Positions 36,086 to 46,011 of a stretch of 64,000 nucleotides of DNA are shown piece after piece. The stretch comes from Aurelia coerulea (taxonomy: Eukaryota > Cnidaria > Scyphozoa > Semaeostomeae > Ulmaridae). How positions within the stretch are numbered: position 1 is the stretch's first letter; each line of letters opens with the position of its first letter. Position numbers and translations under genes: made by a program. The stretch lies in contig CM076943.1 in NCBI GenBank assembly GCA_039566865.1, positions 46,384,663-46,448,662 on the forward strand. Direction: 5' to 3'. A model generated the notes under the pieces. It saw nothing but the letters and a program-made list of their open reading frames with translations. It did not search any database and was not told the origin of the DNA.

Positions 36086-37470
36086 TCTGCGGTCACAATC
36101 GATATTTGCGCATGCACAAGGTAGAAAGTTTATCTACTACAGTAAAAACCCGCGTCACTGTGATCCAGATTTCCGTTTTAGTGTAATTAATGCCAAAAAA
36201 TGAAAATTTCAGAATTGTACAAAACTGATTTTTCTATATTTAACCGTAGCCTGAGGTATATCAAGCTGCAAAAAATTTTCAAATCGGACAATTTAGTGCT
36301 GAGAAAATATCATTTCAAGTTAGGCCAAAAAAGTGTACAGCTGGCTTCTTTTGTAGCACAGCAAGGCCACAAAATAGCACTAACTTTCAAATTCAAATTT
36401 CTTGGCTTGCACTCACTCGATTTTCGTGATCTTTGTTTTGTTTGACAGATTGAGCCCTGCAGAATATGTAGTGAAAAGGTCGATTGAAAATTTTATCTTG
36501 GGATGTGCAAATTTTTCAAATCCATAATGGTGACCAATCGTTCATAAAAACTAAAACTGAATCACGAAACGCTCCTTCAACATTGAAAACAAAAATCTAT
36601 GTTTCAGAACTCTCGTAAAGCCTATTGCAGAATCAAGTTTAACCTATTGGGAACATTTTTGCAAAAGGGCTAAGTAGAAAAAGCTCTCAACTAATTTTGG
36701 TGAATTTTTCACGAAGGCCAGTGAAGAAGAAGTCTTTTTTAGCAAATTCTGTCTGTATTTGCCACTGTACTATAGACTGAACTAGATGTTAAATGAAACA
36801 AATATTTCCCTCTTATAGTCAAAAAGGAGGTTAGAGATCAATTCCCTAATCATACTAGGTATCTATTTTGATGTTTGTTTTGTTTTTCGATGTTACTAGG
36901 CGCATTTTTCACATTGGCATATAACAAATCATTGTAGAGTTGGCTGCATGTTTTCAAAACCTTAAAAATTAGTTAATTATGTAAAAATACTTTAAACTAC
37001 TATTGCTAAAAAGCATGTATTCGAAATTTTGGAGATATGATGAAATATTGCCTTTGCTAATAGGCTTTCATCATAAAAATGCAATTTTTTTACTCTGAAA
37101 AGGTGCAAAACTGGTTTTCGTGAAAAATTCGCCAAAATTATTTGATATTCCGATTCTACAAGCGTTGGGAAATGAGTCTCTCTGTTGACCGAAGCGCCAT
37201 CATCAAGTCAAAGAGCACAGGGAAACGAGAGACTCATCGTCATAAGTCTACAGAGCCTACTGAGAAAGATAAATAAAGCCAACTACATGAGCTTTATCGG
37301 CTAAATTAGTTGAGTTATCTGAGAATGTTGCCTGATAAATGAGCAACATTTTGATGTGTTGTTTTGCATGTTTGGATAAATACTGATGCAACATGGGTGA
37401 AAAGAAAACAGTTGCTGCTGATCTGTTTGGAAATAAGTTGCGTTCCTTGTCCTTATTATACTGCAGTATG
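36086..37470. other. unassigned, presumed intron
   Basis: AT-rich sequence. I see no exon, RNA gene or bounded repeat in it. Confidence 0.3.
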
Positions 37471-37480
37471 GAAGCAGGCA

Positions 37481-37553
37481 GGGTTAGGGTTAGGGTTAGG
37501 GTTAGGAATGGAATATGACATTTAGCGCCGCCCGCTAAACTGCACTCGTCCCC
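37481..37553. repeat. telomere-like (TTAGGG)n tract, unit 1
   Basis: Four or more GGGTTA repeats (37481-37506) are followed by GGAATATGACATTTAGCGCC and GCCCGCTAAACTGCACTCG. The same arrangement occurs at 43010-43187 in unit 2. It is interstitial, not a chromosome end. Confidence 0.8.
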
Positions 37554-38205
37554 TGCCCATAAGAAACTCAACTCTTAGATCGCCAAAAAGTTAAGAAACT
37601 CCAGTACTGGGCAAGTATAAGCTAAGAAACTATTTATTTTGTTAAAGGAAATCCGTGACACAATTTTTACTTTACTTGCACTTGTTTCCTGTATCATACT
37701 ACTCGTAAGGTACTTGGGTATTGTCTAAACATTGAGAGGCTTAAAAAACCTTGTTTTGAAATGCTCACGAGGGCACAGGTAGTGAACATGGAGACTGTCA
37801 TGGAACCTCTAAGAAACTCACAAGAAACTCTGAATGCTCAAAATCTGATAATCTTATACAACTTTCAGTACTGGGCCAAATTCTTAGTTTTTTGTAAAAA
37901 AAAGTATGTGCAGATGATTAAGCCTACAATAACTATTTCGGCGGGCGATATCGGAAAATATTAAATGTTAAATATTAATACAATGTATAAATATAAATAT
38001 ATATAAAATATTAACCCAAAGCCGTCAGTACAAAAACGAGTTTGCAAGGTTTTGTACAGAGGCTGGGAGTTAATATTGTTGGTATTGCCCGAAGAACCAT
38101 CACCCCTCCCTTGCTGTGGCTTGTATTCTAGGGATGCTGTATGGATTGAAATGATAGGAGTTTGGTTTTCTAGAACAATGATTTAAGAGATGATTTTTTT
38201 TGTAG

Positions 38206-38349
38206 ATGACTGCTTCTATCCTGACAAGTACAGCAATACTTCTACCACTTACAAAACGATCATGTTTGGTAGCACTCTATGTTGGAAAAGAAATGGAACT
38301 GTGATGATATATACAGACTGTACCCCAATTTCTTACGGTTTCATAGAAG
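38206..38349 (+). CDS. tandem gene unit 1, exon B (144 nt, phase 1-1)
   Basis: The exon follows TTTTTTTTGTAG and precedes GTAATTTCC. With split codons at both ends (phase 1-1) it reads DCFYPDKYSNTSTTYKTIMF then GSTLCWKRNGTVMIYTDCTP and ISYGFIE. Three Cys and two or three N-glycosylation sequons (NTS, NGT) are visible. The copy at 50279-50422 has the same length. Together with the Cys in exon A, four Cys could form two disulphides in a single extracellular module of about 107 residues (inference). No family is recognised. Confidence 0.6.
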
Positions 38350-38507
38350 GTAATTTCCACGGGCCGTACTCAGTGGTTTTGTACACCGGGACGTCTATCC
38401 GAGAAAATTGAAAAACTCTGAATGCATCAATCCAATGTTGTCACGACCTAACAATGTCTTTCAATGCTTTATTGAATCTAAAAAGACTATTTATAAATGC
38501 TTAGTTA

Positions 38508-38944
38508 TGCAGAATCCCAGGGGGGGTACTCCCTAACTTTTATTCCGGGGGGGGTCCATGCCATTATTTCTTTGCTGACCCCTAAATATTAAGCCTGATG
38601 TTTTGGGGACCCCAAATATTGAGTCTAACGTTTTGGAGACCCCAAATATTGTTATCTATTTCTGGGGTCCCTGAAATGTTTTTGAATGATTTCAATTTGA
38701 GCTTCTTGATCTTTCTCAGTTTTTAAATAATACCTAAACATTTATTTCATGATTCGCAACTTCAGGGCCAAATTGCACGATTCTTCCTTTCTTCGGATTT
38801 GTGGACCCCAAATATTGAATTTTTGTCCATGTTGTAATTCACAGACCCCAAATATTGATTGAACATAAAATTTCGGACCCCAAATATTGGCATGGACCCC
38901 CCCGTATTGAAAGTCAATGAGTACCCCCCCCCTGGGTGCAGAAT
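38508..38944. mobile_element. G-run element with exact 8-bp TSD TGCAGAAT
   Basis: The element 38516-38936 (421 bp) begins CCCAGGGGGGGTACTCCC and ends with the complement. It is flanked by TGCAGAAT at 38508-38515 and 38937-38944. The paralogous site in unit 2 (about 50578-50590) has a single TGCAGAAT and no insert. Inside are five or more copies of GACCCCAAATATTG. The 8-bp TSD is hAT-like. Confidence 0.88.
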
Positions 38945-39196
38945 ACATCTACAGAATACTTTTATAATACTTTAACCTTTGCTCTTAATCATTTGCTTCT
39001 AATAATTGATTATTTATATTCTGGTATTGATAATAAGAGAAAATTCATTGGACACCTTCTCGACGACCAGATATGATCAACTTTTGTACAATTTTTACAG
39101 TCAATAGTCTTTGATAGTTTGTGACCAGAACATATCATATTCTACAAAATGTTTACCCACATATATGAGATAGACGTCCCCGTGTATAAAACTGCT

Positions 39197-39490
39197 GGGT
39201 TTACAATCCCTGGCAGATCCCTGAATTACTTATGTGCACGATGATGACAAATTATTTTTATTGTTCTGTTTCTTTAATCAACCCAAGAAACCTTCCTGAA
39301 AAGAATAATGAATTTTCGTGTTTTTTCACAAAAGTAATGATGAGCAATGCTGTTATTGACGACATAAGATTTGACGAAAAACAGCTTTCTTCATGTGTAG
39401 TCTTAAACACAATTCAAACAATCTATATCATAAATGGCCTGCAGCTTTTTAGGCCTCATTGTCCCAAAAATGGTTTTGGATATTTGTAAA
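39197..39490 (+). other. conserved open stretch, possible additional exon
   Basis: A frame reading NCWVYNPWQIPELL, then MCTMMTNYFYC, and on to VIDDIRFDEKQLSS is open here. It stays open in unit 2 (about 59086-59282, ending in TAG). Changes between the copies are mostly non-synonymous, so coding function is not shown. It may be an exon or relic of an older element. Confidence 0.25.
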
Positions 39491-39526
39491 GTGTCATCTA
39501 ACGAAGAACTGGTTACTGTACCCCTT

Positions 39527-39601
39527 CTACCGTGGGGGGGGGGGGTTCTTCCGTAGTAAAGGTACCTGGGGATGTGCCGCGAGCAAGGGTGTACTTTTTC
39601 G
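39527..39601 (+). mobile_element. truncated CACGGGG-family end
   Basis: The G-run, GGTTCTTCCGTAGTAAAGG and GGGGATGTGCCGCGAGC match the left end of the element at 41572, but the match stops after about 75 bases. Confidence 0.6.
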
Positions 39602-39790
39602 GTATAAAATTATGATGTATAAAAATTTGATTCATTATTTATTTTCTACACACCTGGCACATAGAATGATCAGTGGAAATGGAAGTCACAGTCATAATTT
39701 GGATGCAATACTTAAAAGATGTCAAATTAGTTCATTTAAGTTTCCAATCAGTGTCGTCTTGCTGAAAATTTTCTGTTTGCTATTTTGCAG

Positions 39791-39841
39791 TGGTGATCCC
39801 AGAGGCAACACCAAAACCATCGCTGTCATTACCGACCAGTG
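39791..39841 (+). CDS. tandem gene unit 1, exon C copy 1 (51 nt, phase 1-1)
   Basis: After TGCTATTTTGCAG and before GTAAGATCTAG. In phase 1 it encodes VIPEATPKPSLSLPTSG (with the split codons), a Pro/Thr/Ser-rich linker. The frame is preferred because it links to the phases of exons A and B, and because one of the differences between copies (TCG/TCT) is silent in it. Confidence 0.6.
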
Positions 39842-39969
39842 GTAAGATCTAGACTTTCGTTTCTTTAGTTTTGTTCATAAACATTTTAAATTATGATGAT
39901 GAAGATGATTTCATTTAAGTTTCCAATCAGTGTCGTCTTGTTGAAAATTTTCTGTTTGCTATTTTGTAG

Positions 39970-40020
39970 TGGTGATCCCAGAGGCAACACCAAAACCATC
40001 GCTGTCATTACCGACCAGTG
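39970..40020 (+). CDS. tandem gene unit 1, exon C copy 2
   Basis: Identical coding sequence to the copy at 39791, with the same acceptor (TTTTGTAG) and donor. It arises from a local duplication of about 179 bases that includes the flanking intron (TTCCAATCAGTGTCGTCTTG upstream). Splicing in both copies would lengthen the P/T/S-rich linker by 17 residues. Confidence 0.6.
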
Positions 40021-40091
40021 GTAAGATCTAGACTTTTGTTTCTTTAGTTTTGTTCACGTTTTATTAGTTTTCTTTTGCTACTGAAATGTTT

Positions 40092-40204
40092 GATGTTCAA
40101 AGCAATCTCGATCCAAGTTTCATGAAACAAATCTTCGTCGAGAACGATATACCCTTACACCCTCGTAGTGGAAAAATATTTTGGTACCAAAAAACGACAG
40201 GGTA
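40092..40204 (+). pseudogene. LINE C-terminal remnant, copy 1
   Basis: The frame around DVQSNLDPSFMKQIFVEND then IPLHPRSGK resembles the C-terminal tail of CR1/L2/jockey-type LINE reverse transcriptase proteins, which often ends in NPSFMK ... LVPK ... GSRIW. This copy is cut short at GGGTATGG. It is non-functional. Confidence 0.5.
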
Positions 40205-40433
40205 TGGTAAGGACTCTAATGATAGCAGCACTTTTTTGGCTGATAGATTATCCTGTATAAAAATTCGATTTGTTATCGTTATTATTTTTTACACACCTGG
40301 CACATAGAATGATCAGTGGAAATGGAAGCCAAAGTCATAATTTGGATGCAATACTTAAAAGATGTCAAATTAGTTCATTTAAGTTTCCAATCAGTGTCGT
40401 CTTGCTGAAAATTTTCTGTTTGTTTTTTTGTAG

Positions 40434-40484
40434 TGCTGATCCCAGAGGCAACACCAACACCATCTCTGTCATTACCGACCAGTG
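40434..40484 (+). CDS. tandem gene unit 1, exon C copy 3
   Basis: After TTTTTTTGTAG and before GTAAGATCTAG, 51 nt, phase 1-1, encoding a variant of the linker (LIPEATPTPSLSLPTSG). It is embedded in a 460-base repeat with copy 2 and the LINE remnant. Confidence 0.6.
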
Positions 40485-40552
40485 GTAAGATCTAGACTTT
40501 TGTTTCTTTAGTTTTGTTCATGTTTTATTAGTTTTCTTTTGCTACTGAAATG

Positions 40553-40765
40553 TTTGATGTTCAAAGCAATCTCAATCCAAGTTTCATGAAACAAATCTTC
40601 TTCGAGAACGATATACCCTTACACCCCTCGTAGTGGCAAAAATATTTTGGTACCAAAAAACGACAGGGTATGGTATTGAAAATGCACGTTTTCTTGGATC
40701 TAGGATATGGCATCTGCAATGCCATCTTCCATAAGAGAATCCCAGACACTAAGCGATATCAAAGG
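40553..40765 (+). pseudogene. LINE C-terminal remnant, copy 2
   Basis: Extended version of the 40092 remnant, continuing into ENARFLGSRIWHLQCHLP in one frame and GICNAIFHKRI in another. A frameshift therefore separates the conserved GSRIW motif from the tail. The same block follows exon C in unit 2 (59633-59880). Confidence 0.55.
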
Positions 40766-40884
40766 AAACATTGAAAATCAGACTTCTGCTTTATTAGATA
40801 AATTCACCTTCTCAACCACGCAATTTTATAAGCGTCGAAAAAGGGAGCGGTTGAACGGTAAACTCATGTTTTGGAAGCTTTGCT

Positions 40885-41362
40885 TTAAAGGACAAGTCCG
40901 AGGTTGGCATGATTGATGATAAAATACAAGATAATACTGCTATGAATGATGTATGATACTTTTTTCCACTATTTTTCTCCTTCTCCTTGTGATATTACAT
41001 ATCTAAATGAGCAATTTGAGCGAAATGACGTCATATCACGTAAAGGAAAACGAGGCTGTGTGCTTTCTTTTTCGCCTCTTTATTGTTGCAAGCCTCTTTA
41101 TCGTGTTCTCGTGCCATTTTCAATGAATTCAATTCATGAGTACACGATAAAGAGGCTAGCAGCGATTAAGAGGCGAAAAACAATCGCACAGCCTCGATTT
41201 CGTTTGCGTGATATGACGTCACTTCGCTCAAATTGCTTATTTAAATACGTAATTTCACAAGGAGAAGGCGAAAAATAGTAGAAAAAAGTATCATACATCA
41301 TTCATAGCGGTATTATCTTGTATTTCTTCATCAAACATACCAACCCTGGACTTGTCATTTAA
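40885..41362. mobile_element. TTAA-type foldback MITE, copy 3
   Basis: The element 40889-41358 (470 bp) lies between TTAA at 40885-40888 and 41359-41362. The paralogous phrase near 31405 (CACTTAAGTTTACG) has a single TTAA and no insert, which supports TTAA as the true target. TGACGTCA is present in both arms. Confidence 0.85.
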
Positions 41363-41563
41363 GTTTACGAAGTTTGTTGTGCAATTTTTTAATTTTCATA
41401 TAATTGATCATCGCAATTTATCAAAATTCACTGAGGCCAAATAATATTGACAAACTGTTGACAAATAATATTGGCAAAAAAAACAGATAGAAAAACAGGT
41501 GAAACGCAAACACTGCTAACTGCGATGAAAATGAAAGTGCTCAATCTACTTGACTGATAAGGC

Positions 41564-41902
41564 ACAATAAACACGGGGGGGGGGGTTCTTCCATAGTAAA
41601 GGTACCTGGGGATGTGCCTCGACGAAGGGTTATTTTTTCGGACTTCTGGGCTAGCCAAGGGTATACTTTTTTGCAATTTTGGAAAAGCAACGGTCTAGCC
41701 AAGGGTATCATATTTGACAATATTGGTCTAGCGAACGTTGATGATATCATATTTGGTACAAATTTGACAATATTGGTCGAGGAAATGGTCAAATTTTGGT
41801 CTTTTCGTAAAAATTAGTCTAACCAACGGTATCCTTTGGAAGATGCTCGTGGCAGACCCCTACCCAAAATTTGGCCAAGAACCCCTCCCCCGTGACAATA
41901 AA
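41564..41902. mobile_element. CACGGGG-family element, TSD ACAATAAA
   Basis: The element 41572-41894 (323 bp) has CACGGGGGG at the left and CCCCCGTG at the right. It is flanked by an exact 8-bp duplication ACAATAAA (41564-41571 and 41895-41902). Direct repeats of CTAGCCAAGGGTAT and GACAATATTGGTC fill it. The family also includes 14154-14460, 39527-39601 and 59958-60644. It is hAT-like by TSD length. Confidence 0.85.
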
Positions 41903-42052
41903 AACATAAACCAATAAAAAACGCTGTGTTTTTATAAGATTTCTATCTCGCTCGGTGTTTTTATAGCTGAGGAGAGAAAACTACCTTTTGCAGGATCTAT
42001 CAAATGAGTTACTTTTACACCTTTCACTTTCCTTCGCATATTCTCTTCGCAG

Positions 42053-42229
42053 GCATCATGATCAAACATGGAGAAGATCACGTGTCATTGGATAATGATA
42101 CCAACAGACTTTATCTGTCCAAACAGGATCCACCTCTCATTTTATATAAGCATTTCGATGGCATGTTAAAGAATGAAAAGGGTGACAAATGTGTAGAAAT
42201 AGGACGCCATCTTGGTATTTATCTGTCAG
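42053..42229 (+). CDS. tandem gene unit 2, exon A (177 nt, phase 1-1)
   Basis: Same acceptor (TTCTCTTCGCAG), donor (GTAAGATTTG), length and phase as 33314-33490. The peptide differs at about ten of 58 residues (for example NNH to DND, AIGNDF to EIGRHL) with no stop and no indel. An open frame kept with clustered replacements suggests function, possibly diversifying, but this is not tested here. Confidence 0.6.
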
Positions 42230-42437
42230 GTAAGATTTGCAAAACATAAGCTTAAGAACCTAAGACATTTGAATGGGATGGCTACTTTTTTTACATTGTC
42301 TACATTATAGCCTGCCTGTTTTTTGCTGTGAAACAACATGATACCCTTGGCCACTGTCTGTCTGTTGTTACCATGGGCAATAATGCACCGTTGATGTGGC
42401 CTATATTATGATCAAATTTGTACTTTTACTCACTGTG

Positions 42438-42627
42438 AAGGTGAAGGTGAAGTTGCGGTTTTTAGCGCCAAGCGCTGGGATCGCAGAAGTAGAATAGGCC
42501 TAATCGAGTCCGCGACCCCTTGTCATGACGCTGAAGTGATGGGGCTCTACCTGGGATCGAACCCGGTCTACCTGACTGTTCTGGCTGCAATGTCAGAGGA
42601 TTACACCACTGCACCACAACACCTTCA
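42438..42627 (-). mobile_element. tRNA-derived SINE
   Basis: On the minus strand an A box (TGGTGCAGTGG) and a perfect B box (GGTTCGATCCC) stand about 45 bases apart, as in an RNA polymerase III promoter. The unrelated body ends in a short CTTCAC/ACCTTC repeat tail near 42440. The tRNA-like part lacks a full tRNA fold. A decayed copy lies at about 25636-25760. Confidence 0.75.
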
Positions 42628-42945
42628 AACTGTGCTGTTTCTCTTCCACGGGATTGCGAGTAAAGCTTGATAATGTTGCTATTCTTTCGTTCTTCTCTTG
42701 TCACAACAAGGCATTAGACTTATTATATGGCCGTGGTTATCGCTATTGAAAGGCTGCCGGACGCTCGTAGCTACGACTCATAATCAAACGCCATCATTTT
42801 GAAATGACTAGTACTGTCTCGTTTCGAAAAGCGCCTTGGCAGAAAAACATAAACATTTGTAGTTTTCAAATGAAACACATTGATTTGAAAACTTCACAAT
42901 AAATCCGTTCGTGCTTAGCGAAAGCAGCAAAATAGTATGCTAGAC

Positions 42946-43187
42946 TGCAGTTTAGCGGGCGGCATTCGAATGTTGTGTTGTTGTTTGTCATACGATAAGG
43001 GTTAGGGTTACTTTCAGAAAAGCGTTTTTGGCGTAATTTAGCGTTAGTTAGGGTAAGTTAGGGTTAGTAGGGGTAATTTAGGGTTAGGGTTAGGGTTAGT
43101 TAGGTTTAGGGTTAGGGTTAGTTAGGGTTAGGATTGGAATATCACATTTTGCGCCGCCTGCTAAACTGCACTCGTCCCAAACAGTAC
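42946..43187. repeat. telomere-like repeats between inverted GCAGTTTAGCGGGCGG ends
   Basis: TGCAGTTTAGCGGGCGG (42952) is inverse to CCGCCTGCTAAACTGCA (to about 43181). Between them (43000-43135) are many GGGTTA and GTTAGGGTAA units in variable form. The unit-1 counterpart (37481-37553) keeps only the right end. This looks like a mobile element that carries or captured telomere-like DNA. Confidence 0.6.
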
Positions 43188-43430
43188 CTACGTACAAGGT
43201 TTGACATTGTCGCCAACTGTTTTCATCTTCTTCTTGTTCGTAAGACTTTGTTCTGTTTTGCTTTTGGAATGAGTCTACTAAGAGCGCACAATTGGGAACA
43301 TTTCGTGAATTCCAGAACACAAAAATTGTGAATCTTTTTGTTGGTTTTTCAGACTAAAAAAAAAATGCAACGCAATGTCCAATCCTGATTGATTTCTAGC
43401 TGCAAAATAATGCACTGTAAGAGCCAGGCC

Positions 43431-43719
43431 TGTCGGGACGAAATTTATATTGAGGGGGGGGGGCTAGAACTGGATGCGAGCGTAGCGAGCTAAGGCGGTA
43501 TCCGGGGGCTTGCCCCCCGGAAAATTTTTTATGAGCACGCCCTTTTTGATCGCTAGAAAACGCATCATTTTTGGAGTATCTGTCATTTAAAGAAGCAAAG
43601 GATCGCAGCTGATTAGGGTCTTTCCGGAAAATTTTGAAAATAGGACTTCAATTTCACGAGGATATAGATTATTTTTGAATTGCATAATATAAAAAATGAC
43701 AGCTCTTCCGACGGGCCTA
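43431..43719. mobile_element. inverted-repeat element with AGGCCYGTCGG ends
   Basis: AGGCCTGTCGGGACG at 43431 and CCGACGGGCCT to 43719 are inverse. A G-run (TTGAGGGGGGGGGG) and TCCGGGGGCTTGCCCCCCGG lie inside. The flanks show no clear TSD. Confidence 0.45.
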
Positions 43720-44447
43720 AGTAACGTAGATAGAAAAGTAGTAACTTTCTGACAGAGTTTATTTATTCGAAAACATCAGTAATCGCATGAGCAATATTTC
43801 CTGTCCCTTATTCTCAATACGATTTAACGAAACAACTTCGGGGTAAAATAACGCATTACTTCCAAATATAGGAGAAAATTACATTCAAGATAGCAGCGAG
43901 GAGATTGCAGCTAAACTACTGTTCGACTCCTGTGCATTTGTTCTACATTCGGCCAGAAACTTCCAACACAACACAAACTTTATTGCAAATGAAATTAACT
44001 GAGGCCCGTGATATCATTTTAAAGTGCAATGTGCAATGGACAAGAAGAAAATTCAATTTTACCGGGGCCCCTTGCGGGGTCCAGCTCGATGATATCATTA
44101 CAACATACAATGAAAAAACAAACGTTCATTTTCACAGGCTCCTGGTGGGGCCCGGTTCCCAGGGCAGTTGCCTCGGCTACCCCCCTCTCGGCGGTCCTGC
44201 CTATAATAACTGTTTCCGCGGGCAATACTAGGAAATATTAACCCGAAGCTAGACTCACGAAATAGTCCCAGTTATCGCAACAACAACAGCAATGACAACA
44301 ACAACAACGATATATTTTTTGCTCAAACTGGGACTTATGGACTTTCATATCAAAGAGTGGGACGAAAATAAACAATGGGGCAGCGATTTTTCTATTCACT
44401 TTGAAACGAGGTTAATGGCCTCTTTTCGGTTGTTGAAAAATTTCGTC
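43720..44447. other. presumed intron of the unit-2 gene
   Basis: The open frame 43905-44231 has no recognisable domain. CCTATAATAACTGTTTCCGC and AGGAAATATTAACCCGAAGC (about 44200-44250) match unit 1 near 37925 and unit 2 near 50088. Confidence 0.35.
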
Positions 44448-44830
44448 GCTTCGGCAAAGATAGGCACTAAATCCTTACTAGCTAACAAAATTGACACGTG
44501 ACACGCTCTTAACCAATCAAATGGAGCCAGACACCAACCGGGAAATTTGAAATCTCAGATTTAGGCCCGTTTTGGGCGATTTGCCACCCTTCGCCAAAAT
44601 ATCATAGGATAGAAGGGAAATGAATATTTTCAAAAAATTTCTTCACAGACATCGGTGTATTGGCAGGAAAACGGAGTTTAATGAGGAAGCGAAGAGCAAG
44701 AATTGCGACGATAATCATTTTCATTGTTTATATTATTTCATTCCAAGACAATCCAAGTTAATAACTACGACAAATCCATGTGTGACAAATCCGAGAAGTT
44801 AATTAAAAGACTAGGCCATGTTCAATTATT

Positions 44831-44864
44831 GACGTTTCGAAGCAAAGCTGTGCTTCATCATCAG
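44831..44864 (-). ncRNA. candidate hammerhead motif of the Penelope-like element
   Basis: Minus strand: CTGATGA, one extra T, a 5-bp stem (GAAGC, loop, GCTTC), GAA, palindrome ACGT, then C at the expected cleavage site. Flanking ATT/AAT can start helix I. Penelope-like elements are known to carry hammerhead ribozymes with very short helix III in their terminal repeats. The extra base before helix II makes activity uncertain. Confidence 0.5.
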
Positions 44865-44988
44865 AATACCAAGTTTCCTAAAGCACGAGGCTAAATTTAT
44901 ATCCATAAAGACGATAAACTACCAAAAATGCGTTGTTTACAAATCCTACGTGAAAAATAAATAATGAGGTAAGCCCGGAGGACAATAC

Positions 44989-46011
44989 CTAAAACAGAGC
45001 TAAGGGAATAGAAGATTGCTGAGAGTTAAGTGACGGACGATCGCGCAAAATTAATAAACTTTCATGAATGAGCAAATCAAAATCATTATTAGCTCTGTCC
45101 AAAACTGAGAAATCTTCCACCGACGCGGCGTGACCTGATTGGTTAATGTGGTCCCAGATGGCTGAGGGACTTACTTTTATTTTCTGACCTGCCTTATTTA
45201 TTCCCAAATGCTCCCTGCAGCGTGTAATCAAGTCACGGGTTTTTTTTCCAAAGTACAAGGCATGGCAGCCAGGACACTTAAATTTGTAAACAACAGAGGA
45301 GCGAATGAGAGTTGGAAAGCGGTCTTTAAATGGAAAAAAAGACTGGATGCGTTTTGAAGATCGAAAGATAACCTTAAGTTGAATACCCGGATAACATTGC
45401 TTAACTAATCTACAAATTCTAGTTTTCATCTGTAAACTGTACATGCCAAGATATGGTATGCAAAACAATAGGGCCGTTTTGGCTTCTGCTAGGGCAGGGG
45501 TTCTGGGTGCGAACCTTTTATCCAGGAAGGATTTAATAATACGATCTGTCAGCGCCCTTGGAAAACTATTTTTAGATAAGATCTCCTTTATTCGAACAAT
45601 TTCATCGTGAAAGTTCTTATATGATGAGCATATATGAAAGGCTCGATAAATCAAAACGCTAATCAGATTATTCTTGTATTTATCGGGAGCAAGGCTGGCA
45701 AAATCCGTATAAAGACCAGTAAATGTCTTTTTCCTGTATAGACTAGTGATAAAATTATTCCCTTCACGGGTAATGAGAACATCCAAAAAGGGTAAAGAGT
45801 TTTCCGACTCAATTTCAGTGGTGAAATTGATGTTAGGGTGCTGACAATTAATATACTCTAAGAACATAGCAATATGGTCCCTGTCCCTAAATAAACAATA
45901 AGTATCATCTACATATCTACGATACAGTACAGGTTTAAACTCAGCGGGGCAATTAGTTAAATAGCGTTTTTCCAGGTGACTCATAAATATATTAGCAAGT
46001 GACGGTCCCAA
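44989..46011 (-). pseudogene. Penelope-like reverse transcriptase C-terminus with GIY-YIG endonuclease
   Basis: The 340-codon frame starts inside the RT with SPLGPSLANIFMS (motif B region) and then has RRYVDDTYCLF, the YVDD catalytic motif C, at residues 31-41. A connecting region follows. A GIY-YIG-type endonuclease lies at about 240-330: CPGCHALYFGKKTRDLITRC, then H, and a candidate catalytic Glu in LIHESLLILRDRP near residue 317. This order, RT then GIY-YIG, is that of Penelope-like elements. No internal stop is seen, but the N-terminal RT is missing because of 5' truncation, so it cannot be autonomous. The frame's TTG at 46011 is not a real start. Confidence 0.9.

Larger units (their letters stand above)
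31367..40829 (+). repeat. tandem segmental duplication, unit 1
   Basis: Unit 1 runs from GCGTCGCAAAGGGGAGCGG (about 31370) to the same phrase near 40835, where unit 2 begins. Matching landmarks in both units are the phrase after the start (TTAAGTTTACGAAGTTT), exon A, a telomere-like tract, exon B, a conserved 3' intron block, exon C copies and a LINE C-terminus remnant. Its length of about 9.5 kb is inflated by a TTAA MITE (31843-32310) and a G-run element (38516-38936). Confidence 0.75.

Noticed and set aside
37481..37506. Chromosome end or assembly end at the telomere-like repeats
   Set aside because: The tract is short, internal, and repeated in the duplicated unit with flanking unique sequence on both sides.
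42462..42704. tRNA gene on the minus strand
   Set aside because: A and B boxes are present but the stems do not form a tRNA. The body and repeat tail show it is a SINE.
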